The translations under genes were made by a program, and so were the position numbers. From NCBI RefSeq assembly GCF_004365175.1, contig NZ_SOCE01000001.1, positions 4,161,403 to 4,225,402 on the forward strand: DNA of 64,000 nt, in the 5' to 3' direction. Every line of letters begins with the position of its first letter. The stretch's first letter is position 1. The notes under the pieces are model-generated. The model saw nothing but the letters and a program-made list of their open reading frames with translations. It had not been told where the DNA came from and did no database searches. Positions 19,347 to 27,810 of this stretch are shown here, in pieces. Source of the stretch: Kribbella voronezhensis. GTDB taxonomy: Bacteria; Actinomycetota; Actinomycetes; Propionibacteriales; Kribbellaceae.

Positions 19347-21161
19347 ATGGGGGTCCCATCCAGACTAGGCCGGTACGTCGTGCGCCGACGCCTGGGCTCA
19401 GGCGGTTTCGCGACGGTTTGGCTCGCGTACGACGAGCAACTGGACGCGGAGGTCGCCGTCAAGGTGCTGGCCGACAACTGGGCGCACGACGACTCGGTAC
19501 GCCGCCGCTTCCTCGAGGAGGGCCGGTTCCTGCGCCGGGTCGAGTCCGAGCACGTCGTCCAGGTCCACGATGTGGGCGAACTGGAGGACGGCCGGCCGTT
19601 CCTGGTGCTCACGTACGCCGACCGCGGCACGCTCGCGGACCGGTTGAAGAAGGAGCCGCTGGTCCTCGAGACCGCGGTCGGCGTGATCGTCCAGGTGGGT
19701 CGCGGCCTGCAGGCGCTGCACCGGCGCGGGTTGCTGCATCGCGACGTGAAGCCCGCCAACGTGCTCTTCCGCAGTACGGACGAGGGGGACAGGGCGGTCC
19801 TGTCCGACCTGGGCCTGGGCAAATCGCTGGACGAGGTGTCCAGGATCACGATGCCTGGCGGTACGCCGTCGTACGTCGCCCCTGAGCAGGCGATGGGGGA
19901 CCGCCTCGACCAGCGAGCCGATCAGTACTCGCTCGGCGCTGTTGCGTACGCCGCGTTGACCGGCCGCTCGCCGCACCAGGTCGACGGTCTGGGTGCCGCC
20001 GGGCGCGTCCAGGCGCCGCCTCCGCCGAGCTCGCTGGGATTCGCCGTACCCGACCGGGTGGACGCTGCGATCGTGCGCGCTCTCGACCCCGACCGCGAGA
20101 AGCGCTGGCCCGACGTCGCCACCTTCACCCGCGAACTCGTCGGAGCTCTCGACGAGACCACCCAGCACTTCGTCACCCCCGTCAAGACCGCCTCGGCCGG
20201 CGTCGCCGACGTGCAAACCGAGCCGGCAACGGCTGACGCCGAGACCGCGACGGTCGACCCCGCCGGCGAGACCACCTCCCTGAGCGACTCGAACGCGCCG
20301 ACCGTGATCAAACCCACCGACGACACCGCCGCAGCCTTAGCCACTCCAGCCGCCGGCGCACAAGCGTCAGGCACCGCGGGGGTCGGCACCGCCGACGCCA
20401 CCGGCGCGGAAGCAGTAGTCGGCGCTGGCGCTGGCGCTGAGACGAGCACGGGAACCGGCATCGACGGTGGCGTCGGCACGATCGCCGGCACGGGAACCGG
20501 CGCTGGTTCCTCGGCTGCTGATCGCGCGAACGTCGCGTCGGCGCCTGTTGGTCTGCTCGGCACCCAAGGCACCGACCCGGTCGGCGCGACCGCTGCGCCG
20601 ACGAAGCGACGGCGACGCGGTCGATGGGTTGTCGCCGCTTTGCTCGCCCTGATCCTCGGTGGCGGCGCGGGCTTCTTCGCGGAGCGGTACTACGAACCGC
20701 GTCGCGTCGTCCCCGTGACGCAAGGCAGTTTCACCGCGAAGGTGCCCAAGGAGCTGGCCGGCTTCGTGGTCCAGGGCAACTGGCGTCCGCCGGGCAGTCC
20801 GACCGATCGCCCCGCCTTCCGCGTCAGCCGGGACGACACCTGGACCGCGCCCGGAACCTCCACCCGCGGACTGTTCGTCGGAGTGATGCCGCAGGCAACC
20901 GATCCGGACAAGAAGCTGACCGGCGGGGCGCAGTACGGGTGCAACAGCGACAACGAGCTCACCAGGAGCAGCATCAACGGCTACGACGCCGTGGACAGGA
21001 TTTCGACCGGCTGCCCCGGCGGGAATATGCTGCTCCAGCGAGTCGCGACCTTCCCCGGCGGCTACTCCCTGCTCGTCCAGGTGCAGGTGTCAGCGGCCGA
21101 TCAGGCCCGCGCGCTCGCGATTGCCAATTCGATCTCCTACGCCGGTGATGGGAACTCGTGA
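19347..21161 (+). CDS. Transmembrane serine/threonine protein kinase (PknB type)
   Basis: 604 residues. Kinase domain at about 8-265: glycine loop LGSGGFATVW, catalytic Lys39 in VAVKVL, catalytic loop HRDVKPANVLF, activation segment beginning DLG instead of DFG, and APEQ. A long Ala/Thr/Gly-rich linker follows (about 275-425), then one membrane segment (WVVAALLALILGGGAGFF, about 433-451) and a 130-residue outside domain. ATG 19347 is preferred because the kinase homology begins directly after it; ATG 19338 and an earlier GTG are alternatives. It diverges from an ECF sigma gene. Confidence 0.92.
   Translation: MGVPSRLGRYVVRRRLGSGGFATVWLAYDEQLDAEVAVKVLADNWAHDDSVRRRFLEEGRFLRRVESEHVVQVHDVGELEDGRPFLVLTYADRGTLADRLKKEPLVLETAVGVIVQVGRGLQALHRRGLLHRDVKPANVLFRSTDEGDRAVLSDLGLGKSLDEVSRITMPGGTPSYVAPEQAMGDRLDQRADQYSLGAVAYAALTGRSPHQVDGLGAAGRVQAPPPPSSLGFAVPDRVDAAIVRALDPDREKRWPDVATFTRELVGALDETTQHFVTPVKTASAGVADVQTEPATADAETATVDPAGETTSLSDSNAPTVIKPTDDTAAALATPAAGAQASGTAGVGTADATGAEAVVGAGAGAETSTGTGIDGGVGTIAGTGTGAGSSAADRANVASAPVGLLGTQGTDPVGATAAPTKRRRRGRWVVAALLALILGGGAGFFAERYYEPRRVVPVTQGSFTAKVPKELAGFVVQGNWRPPGSPTDRPAFRVSRDDTWTAPGTSTRGLFVGVMPQATDPDKKLTGGAQYGCNSDNELTRSSINGYDAVDRISTGCPGGNMLLQRVATFPGGYSLLVQVQVSAADQARALAIANSISYAGDGNS
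20421..20510 (+). repeat. Low-complexity repeats in the kinase linker
   Basis: Within the Ser/Thr kinase gene, GGCGCT is repeated three times at 20421-20438, and the 13-mer CACGGGAACCGGC occurs at 20447-20459 and again at 20489-20501. They encode a Gly/Ala/Thr-rich flexible stretch between the kinase and its membrane helix. Confidence 0.6.
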
Positions 21162-21187
21162 GGATTGACGTCGAACGGCTCCGGCCG

Positions 21188-22417
21188 TCACCCGCTCTGC
21201 TCCAGTCCGGACGTCGTCGTTTCTACCGGCTGCGCTCTGTCGTGTTCCGGACCATCTGGCCGCGCTGACGAGATCGTCAGCCAGGTGAGCAACGCCGCGG
21301 CCAACCACAACCCGGCACCGATCCACGCCAGGTGATGCAGCCCGCGGACGAATCCCGCACTTGTCGCCGGGCTGCCCACAACCGCGCCGTACAAGGCGAT
21401 TCCGAGCGCTCCGACGGCCTGGCGGGCAGTGTTGTTCACTCCGCTGGCGAAGCCGGCGCGATCGGCCGGCAGTGAGGCGATCGCCGCGCTGACGACCGCG
21501 GCGGTGAGGAACCCCATCCCGATGCCGAGTCCGAGCTCGACCGGTACGACGACGGCGTACGCGCTGCTGGGCCGCACCAGCAGCAGGCAAGCAGATCCTG
21601 CAGCCCCGAGCAGTAGTCCTGCCGTCATCGGCAGCCGTGGCCCGAGCCGAGCGGTGATCCGCCCGCTGACAGGCCCTAGTACCGCGAGGGGCGCGAACAA
21701 CGGCAGCAGCTCCAGTCCCGCCCGCAGCGCCCCGTGCCCGAGCCTCTCTTGCAGGTAGAGAGTCATCACCAGGATCGTCCCGAGCCCGACAAGGTTCATC
21801 AGCCCGGCGATCACGTTGCTGCCGACGAATGCACGGTTCAGCACCAGCCGCGACCGGGCCGCCGGGCCACCGGGCTCCCGAGCCGGGACAAGCCGTACGG
21901 CGAGGGGAATGGCGGCTCCGATGAGTGGCAGGTTGATCAGGAACACAGCGCGCCAACCGAAGGCACTGACCAGCAGGCCGCCCAGGATCGGGCCTGACGG
22001 CAGAGCGAGGGCACCGGCGCCGGCCCAGATACCGACAGCCCGGGCGCGAGCGGCGCCGTCGGCGTACAGGTCGGTGATGACGGCGAGCGTGCCAGGCAGC
22101 AGGAGCGCGGCGCCTACGCCTTGCACGGCTCGAGCAGCGACGAGCACCTCGATGCTGGGTGCGACACCGCAGCCCAGCGACGCCAGGCCGAAGACGCTGA
22201 GTCCTGTCAGCACCACCTTGCGATGGCCGGTCCGGTCACCGGCGGCGCCGCAGATCAGGAGCAGGGCCGCGAGCGTGATCATGTAGCCGCTGACCACCCA
22301 TTGCTGACCGGCCAGGCTGGTGTGCAGGTCGAGCCGGAGCGCGGGCAACGCCACGTTCACGACGGTGACGTCCAGTTGAACGAGGAAGATCCCGACGCAG
22401 AGCACCGCGAGCAACAT
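21188..22417 (-). CDS. MFS drug-exporter-like transporter (DHA2 type)
   Basis: 409 residues from ATG 22417. The first segment carries LVQLDVTVVNVALPAL, the signature at the first helix of proton-driven DHA2 multidrug exporters. Motif A-like sequence GAAGDRTGHRKVVLTG follows and motif C-like GAGALALPSGPILGGLLV is visible. About 12 hydrophobic segments are seen, fewer than the usual 14. It is divergent from an ArsR-family regulator with a palindrome in the 64-base gap, so it is very likely the regulator's target. Confidence 0.88.
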   Translation of the reverse strand: MLLAVLCVGIFLVQLDVTVVNVALPALRLDLHTSLAGQQWVVSGYMITLAALLLICGAAGDRTGHRKVVLTGLSVFGLASLGCGVAPSIEVLVAARAVQGVGAALLLPGTLAVITDLYADGAARARAVGIWAGAGALALPSGPILGGLLVSAFGWRAVFLINLPLIGAAIPLAVRLVPAREPGGPAARSRLVLNRAFVGSNVIAGLMNLVGLGTILVMTLYLQERLGHGALRAGLELLPLFAPLAVLGPVSGRITARLGPRLPMTAGLLLGAAGSACLLLVRPSSAYAVVVPVELGLGIGMGFLTAAVVSAAIASLPADRAGFASGVNNTARQAVGALGIALYGAVVGSPATSAGFVRGLHHLAWIGAGLWLAAALLTWLTISSARPDGPEHDRAQPVETTTSGLEQSG

Positions 22418-22437
22418 GGTTCCAGTCTGGCCCGGTA

Positions 22438-22461
22438 ACACTTCGGGGTTCGTCGAAGTGT
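22438..22461. promoter_or_regulatory. Palindromic operator between the MFS and ArsR genes
   Basis: ACACTTCG (22438-22445) and CGAAGTGT (22454-22461) are a perfect 8-bp inverted repeat with an 8-base spacer, half-site centres 16 bases apart. It lies centrally in the 64-base gap between divergent starts at 22417 and 22482, the expected place for a dimeric repressor to control both genes. Confidence 0.72.
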
Positions 22462-22481
22462 GCCGGTGCCACCATGGAGCC

Positions 22482-23225
22482 ATGGAACGAGCCGGAGACG
22501 CAGATGTCGCCGCAGCCGCCGCGCTGCTGGCTGAACCGGCCAGAGCCAAGGTACTGATGGCGTTGGCCGACGGGAGAGCCCTGCCTGCCTCGCTGCTGGC
22601 AACAGAGGCGGGTGTCTCTGCCCAGACCGTCAGTTCGCATCTCCGCAAGCTGCTGGACGGCGGACTGCTCACAGTGGAGACCTCCGGCCGCCACAGGTAC
22701 TACCGCCTCGCCGGTCCGGAGGTAGCCGCCGCAGTCGAAGCGGTGGCCAGGATCGCTCGCCCACAGCCGATCAGGTCGCTACGGCAGAGCACCAGAGCGG
22801 CAGCGCTCCGCGAGGCCCGCACCTGCTACGACCACGTCGCCGGGCGGCTCGGAGTCGCCCTACTGGAAGCCCTCGTACGCCGGGAGGCGCTCCTGCGAAC
22901 TGATGGCGGCTCCGGCGCGGAGCGGCGACCAGACGACCCACTGGCTCAGCAATTGCCGCACGGCCCGTACGAGCTGGGCCCGGCCGCACCCGAGATCTTC
23001 GGCGAGCTCGGCATCGACCTGTCGGCAGGCGGCTCGTCGCGCCGCCTGTTGCGGTTCTGCGTCGATTGGAGCGAACAGCGACACCACCTGGCCGGCCGCC
23101 TCGGCGCAGCGCTCGCGACCGCACTCTTCGACCGCGCCTGGATCGCCCGCCGCCCCCACCACCGCGCGATCGACCTCACCTCCGCCGGCCGGGCCGGCCT
23201 GACCGAACTCAAGTTATTGGCCTAA
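22482..23225 (+). CDS. ArsR-family winged-helix transcriptional regulator
   Basis: 247 residues from ATG 22482. Residues about 5-90 are the ArsR-type HTH (LLAEPARAKVLMALADG, then LATEAGVSAQTVSSHLRKLLDGGLL, then the wing RHRYYRLA). A 150-residue C-terminal part of unknown ligand follows, with a conserved-looking REARTCYDHVAGRLGVAL. This long ArsR type typically controls a divergent exporter; the DHA2 transporter next door fits. Metal-binding cysteine pairs of classical ArsR are absent, so an organic inducer is likelier. Confidence 0.85.
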   Translation: MERAGDADVAAAAALLAEPARAKVLMALADGRALPASLLATEAGVSAQTVSSHLRKLLDGGLLTVETSGRHRYYRLAGPEVAAAVEAVARIARPQPIRSLRQSTRAAALREARTCYDHVAGRLGVALLEALVRREALLRTDGGSGAERRPDDPLAQQLPHGPYELGPAAPEIFGELGIDLSAGGSSRRLLRFCVDWSEQRHHLAGRLGAALATALFDRAWIARRPHHRAIDLTSAGRAGLTELKLLA

Positions 23226-23230
23226 GGCAA

Positions 23231-23968
23231 CTAAAGCGGCGAGTCCTTCCGGGTGACGCTGTCGGTCGCATGATCGAGCACGTCGAGCAGAGCATCCGCG
23301 TCCTGCGGCAGCCCGGTCGAGCTCATCTCCACGGCGACTTTGCCACTCGCGTCCAGGGCGGCCCATCGCACGAAGACGTACCGAAGCGTTGTCGCTCCAG
23401 CGGGCAGGTAGCTGTACGACAGCGTGGCGGTCCGGCCCGACGGGTCAACCTTCTGGCTGATGATCGTGAGTATCTGGTCAGCCGGGACCTGGGTTTTGAG
23501 CACCCCGATCCGTATCTCCATCGAGGCGGCCGGTGGCCGGGTCAGGCTGAAGCCGGACTCGATGCGGACCCAGCGCTTGGCGGTCGGATCGGTGAACCGG
23601 GCCTCACGTTTGGGGTCGGGCTGGGTCATCCACCAGTTCCGCGGCACCTTCACCGTGACCCTGGAACGCACCACGCCTTCGGTGTCGAACTCACGGGTCT
23701 GGTAGCTCAGGTCGTCGGCTCGCAGCGGCGCGGAGTTGTCCGGTGTCGGGGTCTTCCGTGGCTTCACCGGAACCGTCGGTGTGGTCGTCGGTGCGGGTGT
23801 CGGCGTCGAGTCCGTCGGGGTCACAGCGCCCAGCGGTACGGCGCGGCCGCTGGGCTCCGAGGCCGCACTCGTCAGCAGCCCGAGGCCGTAACCGCCTGCT
23901 CCCCCGAGCACGGTCGCCGCGAGCAGGCCAGAACCGAGCAGAGCGCGCCCGATCCCACGTCCGGCCAC
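23231..23968 (-). CDS. Secreted or membrane-anchored protein of unknown function (paralogue of the next gene)
   Basis: 245 residues from GTG 23968, set by AGGAGGGG about five bases ahead; upstream in-frame starts at 23974 and 23995 are alternatives. An N-terminal hydrophobic anchor (ALLGSGLLAATVLGGAGGYG) is followed by a Pro/Thr-rich spacer (about 45-80) and a globular domain about 155 residues long. This domain shares many residues with the gene at 24068-24766, for example VRIES, LRYVFVRW and STGLPQDA. The fold may be like the outside domain of the kinase at 19.3-21.2 kb; that is a guess. Confidence 0.72.
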   Translation of the reverse strand: MAGRGIGRALLGSGLLAATVLGGAGGYGLGLLTSAASEPSGRAVPLGAVTPTDSTPTPAPTTTPTVPVKPRKTPTPDNSAPLRADDLSYQTREFDTEGVVRSRVTVKVPRNWWMTQPDPKREARFTDPTAKRWVRIESGFSLTRPPAASMEIRIGVLKTQVPADQILTIISQKVDPSGRTATLSYSYLPAGATTLRYVFVRWAALDASGKVAVEMSSTGLPQDADALLDVLDHATDSVTRKDSPL

Positions 23969-24067
23969 GATCACCCCTCCTCCCGGTCCACCCAACTACG
24001 CTCCTTTGACACGCTAGCCCGCCCGCGAGTTCGCTCCGCTCGCCGACCTGTCACCCAACCGTGATCC

Positions 24068-24766
24068 TCAGCCGGTCTGGTGGACCGAGCGGGAGGTTTC
24101 GAGGAGCAGGGCGCGGAGGGCGGCCGCGTCCTGTGGCAGGCCGGTGATGCTCATCTCCACCGTCGCGTTGTCGTCGCCATCGGTTGCGATCCAGCGGACG
24201 ATCACGTAGCGGAGGGTTTTCTTCGGGATGTAGGTGTAGGTCAGGGTGGAGACCGTCCGCGTCTCTCCGTTCGCCTCGAGCTGCTCGTCGGTCTGCGAGA
24301 GGATCCGAAGATCGTTCTCGTAGGGCTGACTCGATTTCAGGTTGGCCACGAGTTGGGCCATCGAATCAGTGGTGGACGTCGCCGGTGGTGGAAGTGCCGA
24401 CTCGACCCGTACCGCACGCTCTTTGAGCGGATCGAGGAACTTCACCTCGCGGGGCATTTTCGGATCCCGGGTCAGCTGCCACCCGCGCGGGATCCTGATC
24501 GCCAGGCCCAACGGTGAGCCGGCGTCGTCGTGGATCGTGAAGTTCTGGGTGTGGAAGTTCAGCTCATCGGTGGTCAGCGGCGGCACCGCGGACGGCTCGG
24601 GTGTCTTCCTGGGGAGTGGGGGATCGGTGGCACGGGCGCTCAGGGGTGCGGGTGGCGCGACTTCGTGGACGGTGGCCGGTGCGGTGAATTCGCCGCCGTA
24701 GTAGCCCGCGGCGGCGCCGGCGACGGCGAGCAGGACGATGCCGCTCGCCAGGACCGATGTCCTCAC
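24068..24766 (-). CDS. Secreted or membrane-anchored protein of unknown function (paralogue of the previous gene)
   Basis: 232 residues from GTG 24766, which overlaps the TenA-like stop as GTGA. A signal or anchor segment occupies about residues 5-22 (VLASGIVLLAVAGAAAGYY), then a Pro-rich spacer, then the domain shared with the gene at 23231-23968 (VRVES, LRYVIVRW, ITGLPQDA). The pair probably arose by tandem duplication; the spacer region is the least similar part. Function unknown; extracytoplasmic location is inferred. Confidence 0.75.
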   Translation of the reverse strand: MRTSVLASGIVLLAVAGAAAGYYGGEFTAPATVHEVAPPAPLSARATDPPLPRKTPEPSAVPPLTTDELNFHTQNFTIHDDAGSPLGLAIRIPRGWQLTRDPKMPREVKFLDPLKERAVRVESALPPPATSTTDSMAQLVANLKSSQPYENDLRILSQTDEQLEANGETRTVSTLTYTYIPKKTLRYVIVRWIATDGDDNATVEMSITGLPQDAAALRALLLETSRSVHQTG

Positions 24767-25383
24767 CCGGCCACCAGGTCCCAGAAGGCCAGCTCGAAGC
24801 GGACCACCCGGTCGAAGGCGGCGGTGAGGTCCGCGGTCAGTTCCTCGCGATCCACCAGTACGCCGAGCTGTTCGACGTACGCCGCGAACTCCGGCGACGA
24901 CCAGTTCGCGATGAATCCGGCGTACTGCGTGTCCGGGCCGGTCGTGTCGCGGACGGATGCCCAGGCGTCGTAGTACGCCTTCTCGACGGCCCAGAGGACG
25001 GTGATGCCGAGCGGCCAGCCGGCGCGGGCCGATGCGGCCAGATAGGAGGTGTAGCCGAGGTTGAGCAGGGAGGGTTCGACGTCGAGGTCCAGGCCACGGT
25101 CGGCCGCGGCCGCTTCGAACAGTTCCAGCTCGGGGACGAGTGCGGCCAATCCGCCGGCCAGCACTTCCCGGGCCTGGTCGTCCGGCGCGATGGCGGTCAG
25201 TTCGGCGAGGAACGCACGGAACGACCGGACGAAGTAGTAGTCCTCGGCCAGCCAGCGATCGAAGGCGGCGCGGGGCAGCGTGCCCGCCGAGGTCTGCGCC
25301 ACGAACGGGTGGTCCAGGATGAGTTTCCAGGCTGTCTCCTGGCCACTCAACAGGGCACGGGTCGTCTCAGGCACAGCGCCCAT
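24763..25383 (-). CDS. TenA-family protein lacking the thiaminase cysteine
   Basis: 206 residues from ATG 25383. TenA-type helical protein: HPFVAQTSAGTLPRAAFDRWLAEDYYFVRSF near the start, LNLGYTSYLAASARAGWP in the middle and RFELAFWDLV with the conserved Glu at the end. Classical TenA has a Cys in a PCYWVY-like segment; here the equivalent reads VLWAVEKAYYDAW without Cys, so it resembles the TenA_E type, some of which act on pyrimidine degradation products. No other thiamine gene or TPP riboswitch is near. It heads a minus-strand operon with a secreted protein. Confidence 0.77.
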   Translation of the reverse strand: MGAVPETTRALLSGQETAWKLILDHPFVAQTSAGTLPRAAFDRWLAEDYYFVRSFRAFLAELTAIAPDDQAREVLAGGLAALVPELELFEAAAADRGLDLDVEPSLLNLGYTSYLAASARAGWPLGITVLWAVEKAYYDAWASVRDTTGPDTQYAGFIANWSSPEFAAYVEQLGVLVDREELTADLTAAFDRVVRFELAFWDLVAG

Positions 25384-25463
25384 TCTGACATCCGCGCCAG
25401 TCAGGCCGCCCTGCGCTGGGGCACGCTGGGGCTGAATCCTTTCAATTGATCGCGCCGGACCTC

Positions 25464-25493
25464 TTGACACCTCCTCCAAGGCGTCCGTAGCGT
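25464..25493 (+). promoter_or_regulatory. Vegetative-type promoter of the sugar ABC importer
   Basis: Perfect -35 TTGACA at 25464-25469, an 18-base spacer, and -10 TAGCGT at 25488-25493 (two mismatches to TATAAT). It reads toward the substrate-binding protein gene at 25589 and places the transcript start near 25500. Confidence 0.65.
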
Positions 25494-25501
25494 GCCCGGC
25501 G

Positions 25502-25524
25502 TGAGGAAATTAACACCTCATTTC
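25502..25524. promoter_or_regulatory. Overlapping inverted repeats at the transcript start of the ABC operon
   Basis: TGAGG (25502-25506) pairs with CCTCA (25516-25520), and GAAAT (25506-25510) pairs with ATTTC (25520-25524), each with a 9-base spacer. They begin just after the predicted start site, where a repressor commonly binds. No regulator gene is adjacent. Confidence 0.4.
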
Positions 25525-25555
25525 GAGTAGTTCACGCCAATCAGCGATATTTTCT

Positions 25556-25572
25556 GGAGCGTTTCACGCTCC
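25556..25572. promoter_or_regulatory. Inverted repeat before the ABC substrate-binding protein gene
   Basis: GGAGCG (25556-25561) and CGCTCC (25567-25572) flank TTTCA, a perfect 6-bp dyad. It lies seven bases before the Shine-Dalgarno AGGAGG (25579-25584), in the 5' leader, so it could be an operator or an RNA hairpin affecting translation. Confidence 0.45.
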
Positions 25573-25588
25573 GAGCTCAGGAGGAACC

Positions 25589-26875
25589 GTGGCATCCGTA
25601 ATCGAGCGTCCCGTCAGCCGCCGGCGTCTCCTGCAGCTGATGGGAGGGGCAGCGGCGGTCGGCACCCTGGCGGCCTGCGGCGGCAAGTCGTCCGGCGGCG
25701 GTGGCGGCCAGCTGAAGATCATCGGTGCGGGCAGCCAGGAGGCCGGGCTCCGCAAGGCGCTGGAGGAGTACAAGGCGAAGAACGCCGACTTCGACTTCAA
25801 CCTGTCCTTCTCGCCGGCCGACCAGTTGCAGACCGCGCTGCGGGCGCAGTTGGCCGCCGGTAACGCGCCGGACCTGCACGCGGTCTACCCGGGCAACGGC
25901 AGCGCGATGTCGATGGTCCAGCTGAGCAAGGCGAACCTGCTGGCGGATCTGAGCGACCAGGCCTGGACCCAGAAGATCCCGTCCGGGTTCAAGGGTGCCT
26001 TCCAGCAGGACGGCAAGACCCGGATCTTCTCGCCCGGCACCAGCGTGCTCGGGGTCATCTACAACAAGAAGGCCTTCGCCACCGCCGGCGTCCAACCGCC
26101 GACGACCTGGAGCGAACTGCTGACCGTGTGCGAAACCCTGAAGAAGAAGGGCATCGTGCCGCTGGCCCTCGGCGCCCAGACGCCGTGGGTGACGCAGTTG
26201 ATCAACTATGCCCTCGTGCCGGGCACGGTGTACGCCAAGCAGCCCGACTTCGACGACAAGATGGCCGCGGGCTCCGCGACGTTCGCCGGTTCCGGTTGGG
26301 CCGATGCGATGAACAAGTACCTCGAACTGCAGAAGCGCGGGTTCTTCAACCCCAACCCGAACGGTACGACGTACGAGCAGGCCACCTCGATGGTCGGCAC
26401 CGGCAAGGCGGCGATGGCGGTCCAGGTCTCGGCCGTCCTGCAGGCCTATCGCGAAGCCGCGCCGTCGCCGGACGACCTCGGCATGTTCCCGCTCCCGGCC
26501 ACCGACAACGCCGCGGACAACTGGATCCCGGGCGGCATCGTGGTCGGTATCGCGGTCAGCGCCAAGAGCAAGAAGGCCGACCAGGCCCGCAAGTTCGTCG
26601 AGTTCTGCGGTCAGCCCGAGGTCGTCAGCGCCTGGGCCGAGGCGATCGCCTGCGTCCCGCTGTACTCCGAGGGCGAGGCGAAGGTGGACCCGGTACTGAA
26701 GCCGTTCCTGCCCTTCCTCGCGAACAACAAGGCGGTCCCGTTCATGGACCAGCGCTGGCCGAACGCCGAGGTCCAGCCCACCCACTTCGCCGTCGTCCAG
26801 GAACTGCTCGGCGGGAAGACCACGGTCGACGGAGCCCTGAAGAAGATGGACGAGGCCTACCGGAAGAGCGCATGA
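25589..26875 (+). CDS. Sugar ABC transporter substrate-binding lipoprotein
   Basis: 428 residues from GTG 25589 with AGGAGG four bases ahead. Residues 1-30 carry a twin-arginine motif (SRRRLLQLMG) ending in the lipobox LAAC, so the protein is probably a Tat-exported lipoprotein. The mature part is a CUT1-type solute-binding fold (ILGVIYNKKAF-like VLGVIYNKKAFATAGV, WAEAIACVPLY). It delivers an oligosaccharide to the two permeases that follow; a rhamnose-containing ligand is suggested by the GH106-like enzyme downstream. No ATPase gene is in the cluster, so a shared MsiK-type ATPase is likely. Confidence 0.9.
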   Translation: MASVIERPVSRRRLLQLMGGAAAVGTLAACGGKSSGGGGGQLKIIGAGSQEAGLRKALEEYKAKNADFDFNLSFSPADQLQTALRAQLAAGNAPDLHAVYPGNGSAMSMVQLSKANLLADLSDQAWTQKIPSGFKGAFQQDGKTRIFSPGTSVLGVIYNKKAFATAGVQPPTTWSELLTVCETLKKKGIVPLALGAQTPWVTQLINYALVPGTVYAKQPDFDDKMAAGSATFAGSGWADAMNKYLELQKRGFFNPNPNGTTYEQATSMVGTGKAAMAVQVSAVLQAYREAAPSPDDLGMFPLPATDNAADNWIPGGIVVGIAVSAKSKKADQARKFVEFCGQPEVVSAWAEAIACVPLYSEGEAKVDPVLKPFLPFLANNKAVPFMDQRWPNAEVQPTHFAVVQELLGGKTTVDGALKKMDEAYRKSA

Positions 26876-27810
26876 CGGCGGTCATGTCGCCGCCCGTCAC
26901 GCCGGTCCCCCCGCCGGTACGACGGGTAGGCCGGCGTGGTGGGATCGCGCCGCCCTGGTTGTTTGCTGCTCCGGCGCTGCTGGTCTACGCGCTGGTGATG
27001 TTGTACCCGAGCATCGTCGGGGCCGGATCGGCCTTCACCGATTGGTCCGGGGTGGGGGAGCAGCGATCGTTCGTCGGGCTGGCGAACTTCAAGCAGTTGC
27101 TGCACGACGACCAGGCGCTCGGAGCGCTGCGGAACACCCTGTTCCTGACGGTCGCGATCGTCGTGGTGCAGAACGGGCTCGGGTTGCTGCTCGCGCTCGG
27201 CGTCCACACCACCATCAAGAGCCGGATGGTGCTGCGGGTGATCTTCTTCGCGCCGGTCGTGGTGAGTCCGGTGATGGTGTCGTTCCTCTGGAAGTACGTC
27301 TACAACCCGGCGCCGGACGCAGGCCTGAACGCCGCGCTGAACGCGGTCGGCCTCGGCTCGCTACGACAGGACTGGCTGGGTAATCCGTCGCTGGCGATCT
27401 GGTCGGTCGCCTTCACCGTGATCTGGCAATGTGCGGGCTACTCGATGGTGATCTTCCTGGCCGGCCTCGAAGGCGTGCCGCAGGAACTGCACGAGTCGGC
27501 GATGGTGGACGGGGCCGGCACGGTCGCGCGGTTCCGGCACATCACCTGGCCGCTGCTGGCACCGGCCGTGACGATCAACGTGATGCTGTCCACCGTCGGC
27601 GGGCTGACGCTGTTCACCCAGATCATCGCGATGACGAACGGTGGACCGGGCTACGCCACCGACACCTTGTCGACGGTGCTCTACAAGCAGGCGTTCGTGT
27701 TCGGCAAGTTCGGCTACAGCACCGCGGTCGCGCTGGTGCTGGCGATCTTCGTCGCGGCCGTGTCGTTCATCCAGATCGGCTACCTGCGGTCCAGAGAGAC
27801 GGCCGCATGA
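26872..27810 (+). CDS. Sugar ABC transporter permease, first subunit
   Basis: 312 residues from ATG 26872, overlapping the substrate-binding gene by ATGA. Six hydrophobic segments. The ATPase-coupling EAA loop is seen as QELHESAMVDGAGTVARFRHITWPLLAP. A cytoplasmic Pro/Arg-rich N-terminal tail precedes the first helix (WLFAAPALLVYALVMLYPSI). CUT1 (MalF/UgpA) family. Confidence 0.92.
   Translation: MTAVMSPPVTPVPPPVRRVGRRGGIAPPWLFAAPALLVYALVMLYPSIVGAGSAFTDWSGVGEQRSFVGLANFKQLLHDDQALGALRNTLFLTVAIVVVQNGLGLLLALGVHTTIKSRMVLRVIFFAPVVVSPVMVSFLWKYVYNPAPDAGLNAALNAVGLGSLRQDWLGNPSLAIWSVAFTVIWQCAGYSMVIFLAGLEGVPQELHESAMVDGAGTVARFRHITWPLLAPAVTINVMLSTVGGLTLFTQIIAMTNGGPGYATDTLSTVLYKQAFVFGKFGYSTAVALVLAIFVAAVSFIQIGYLRSRETAA

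Noticed and set aside
25384..25588. TPP riboswitch near the TenA-like gene
   Set aside because: No THI-box conserved core was seen, and the gap contains promoter and dyads facing the ABC operon instead.
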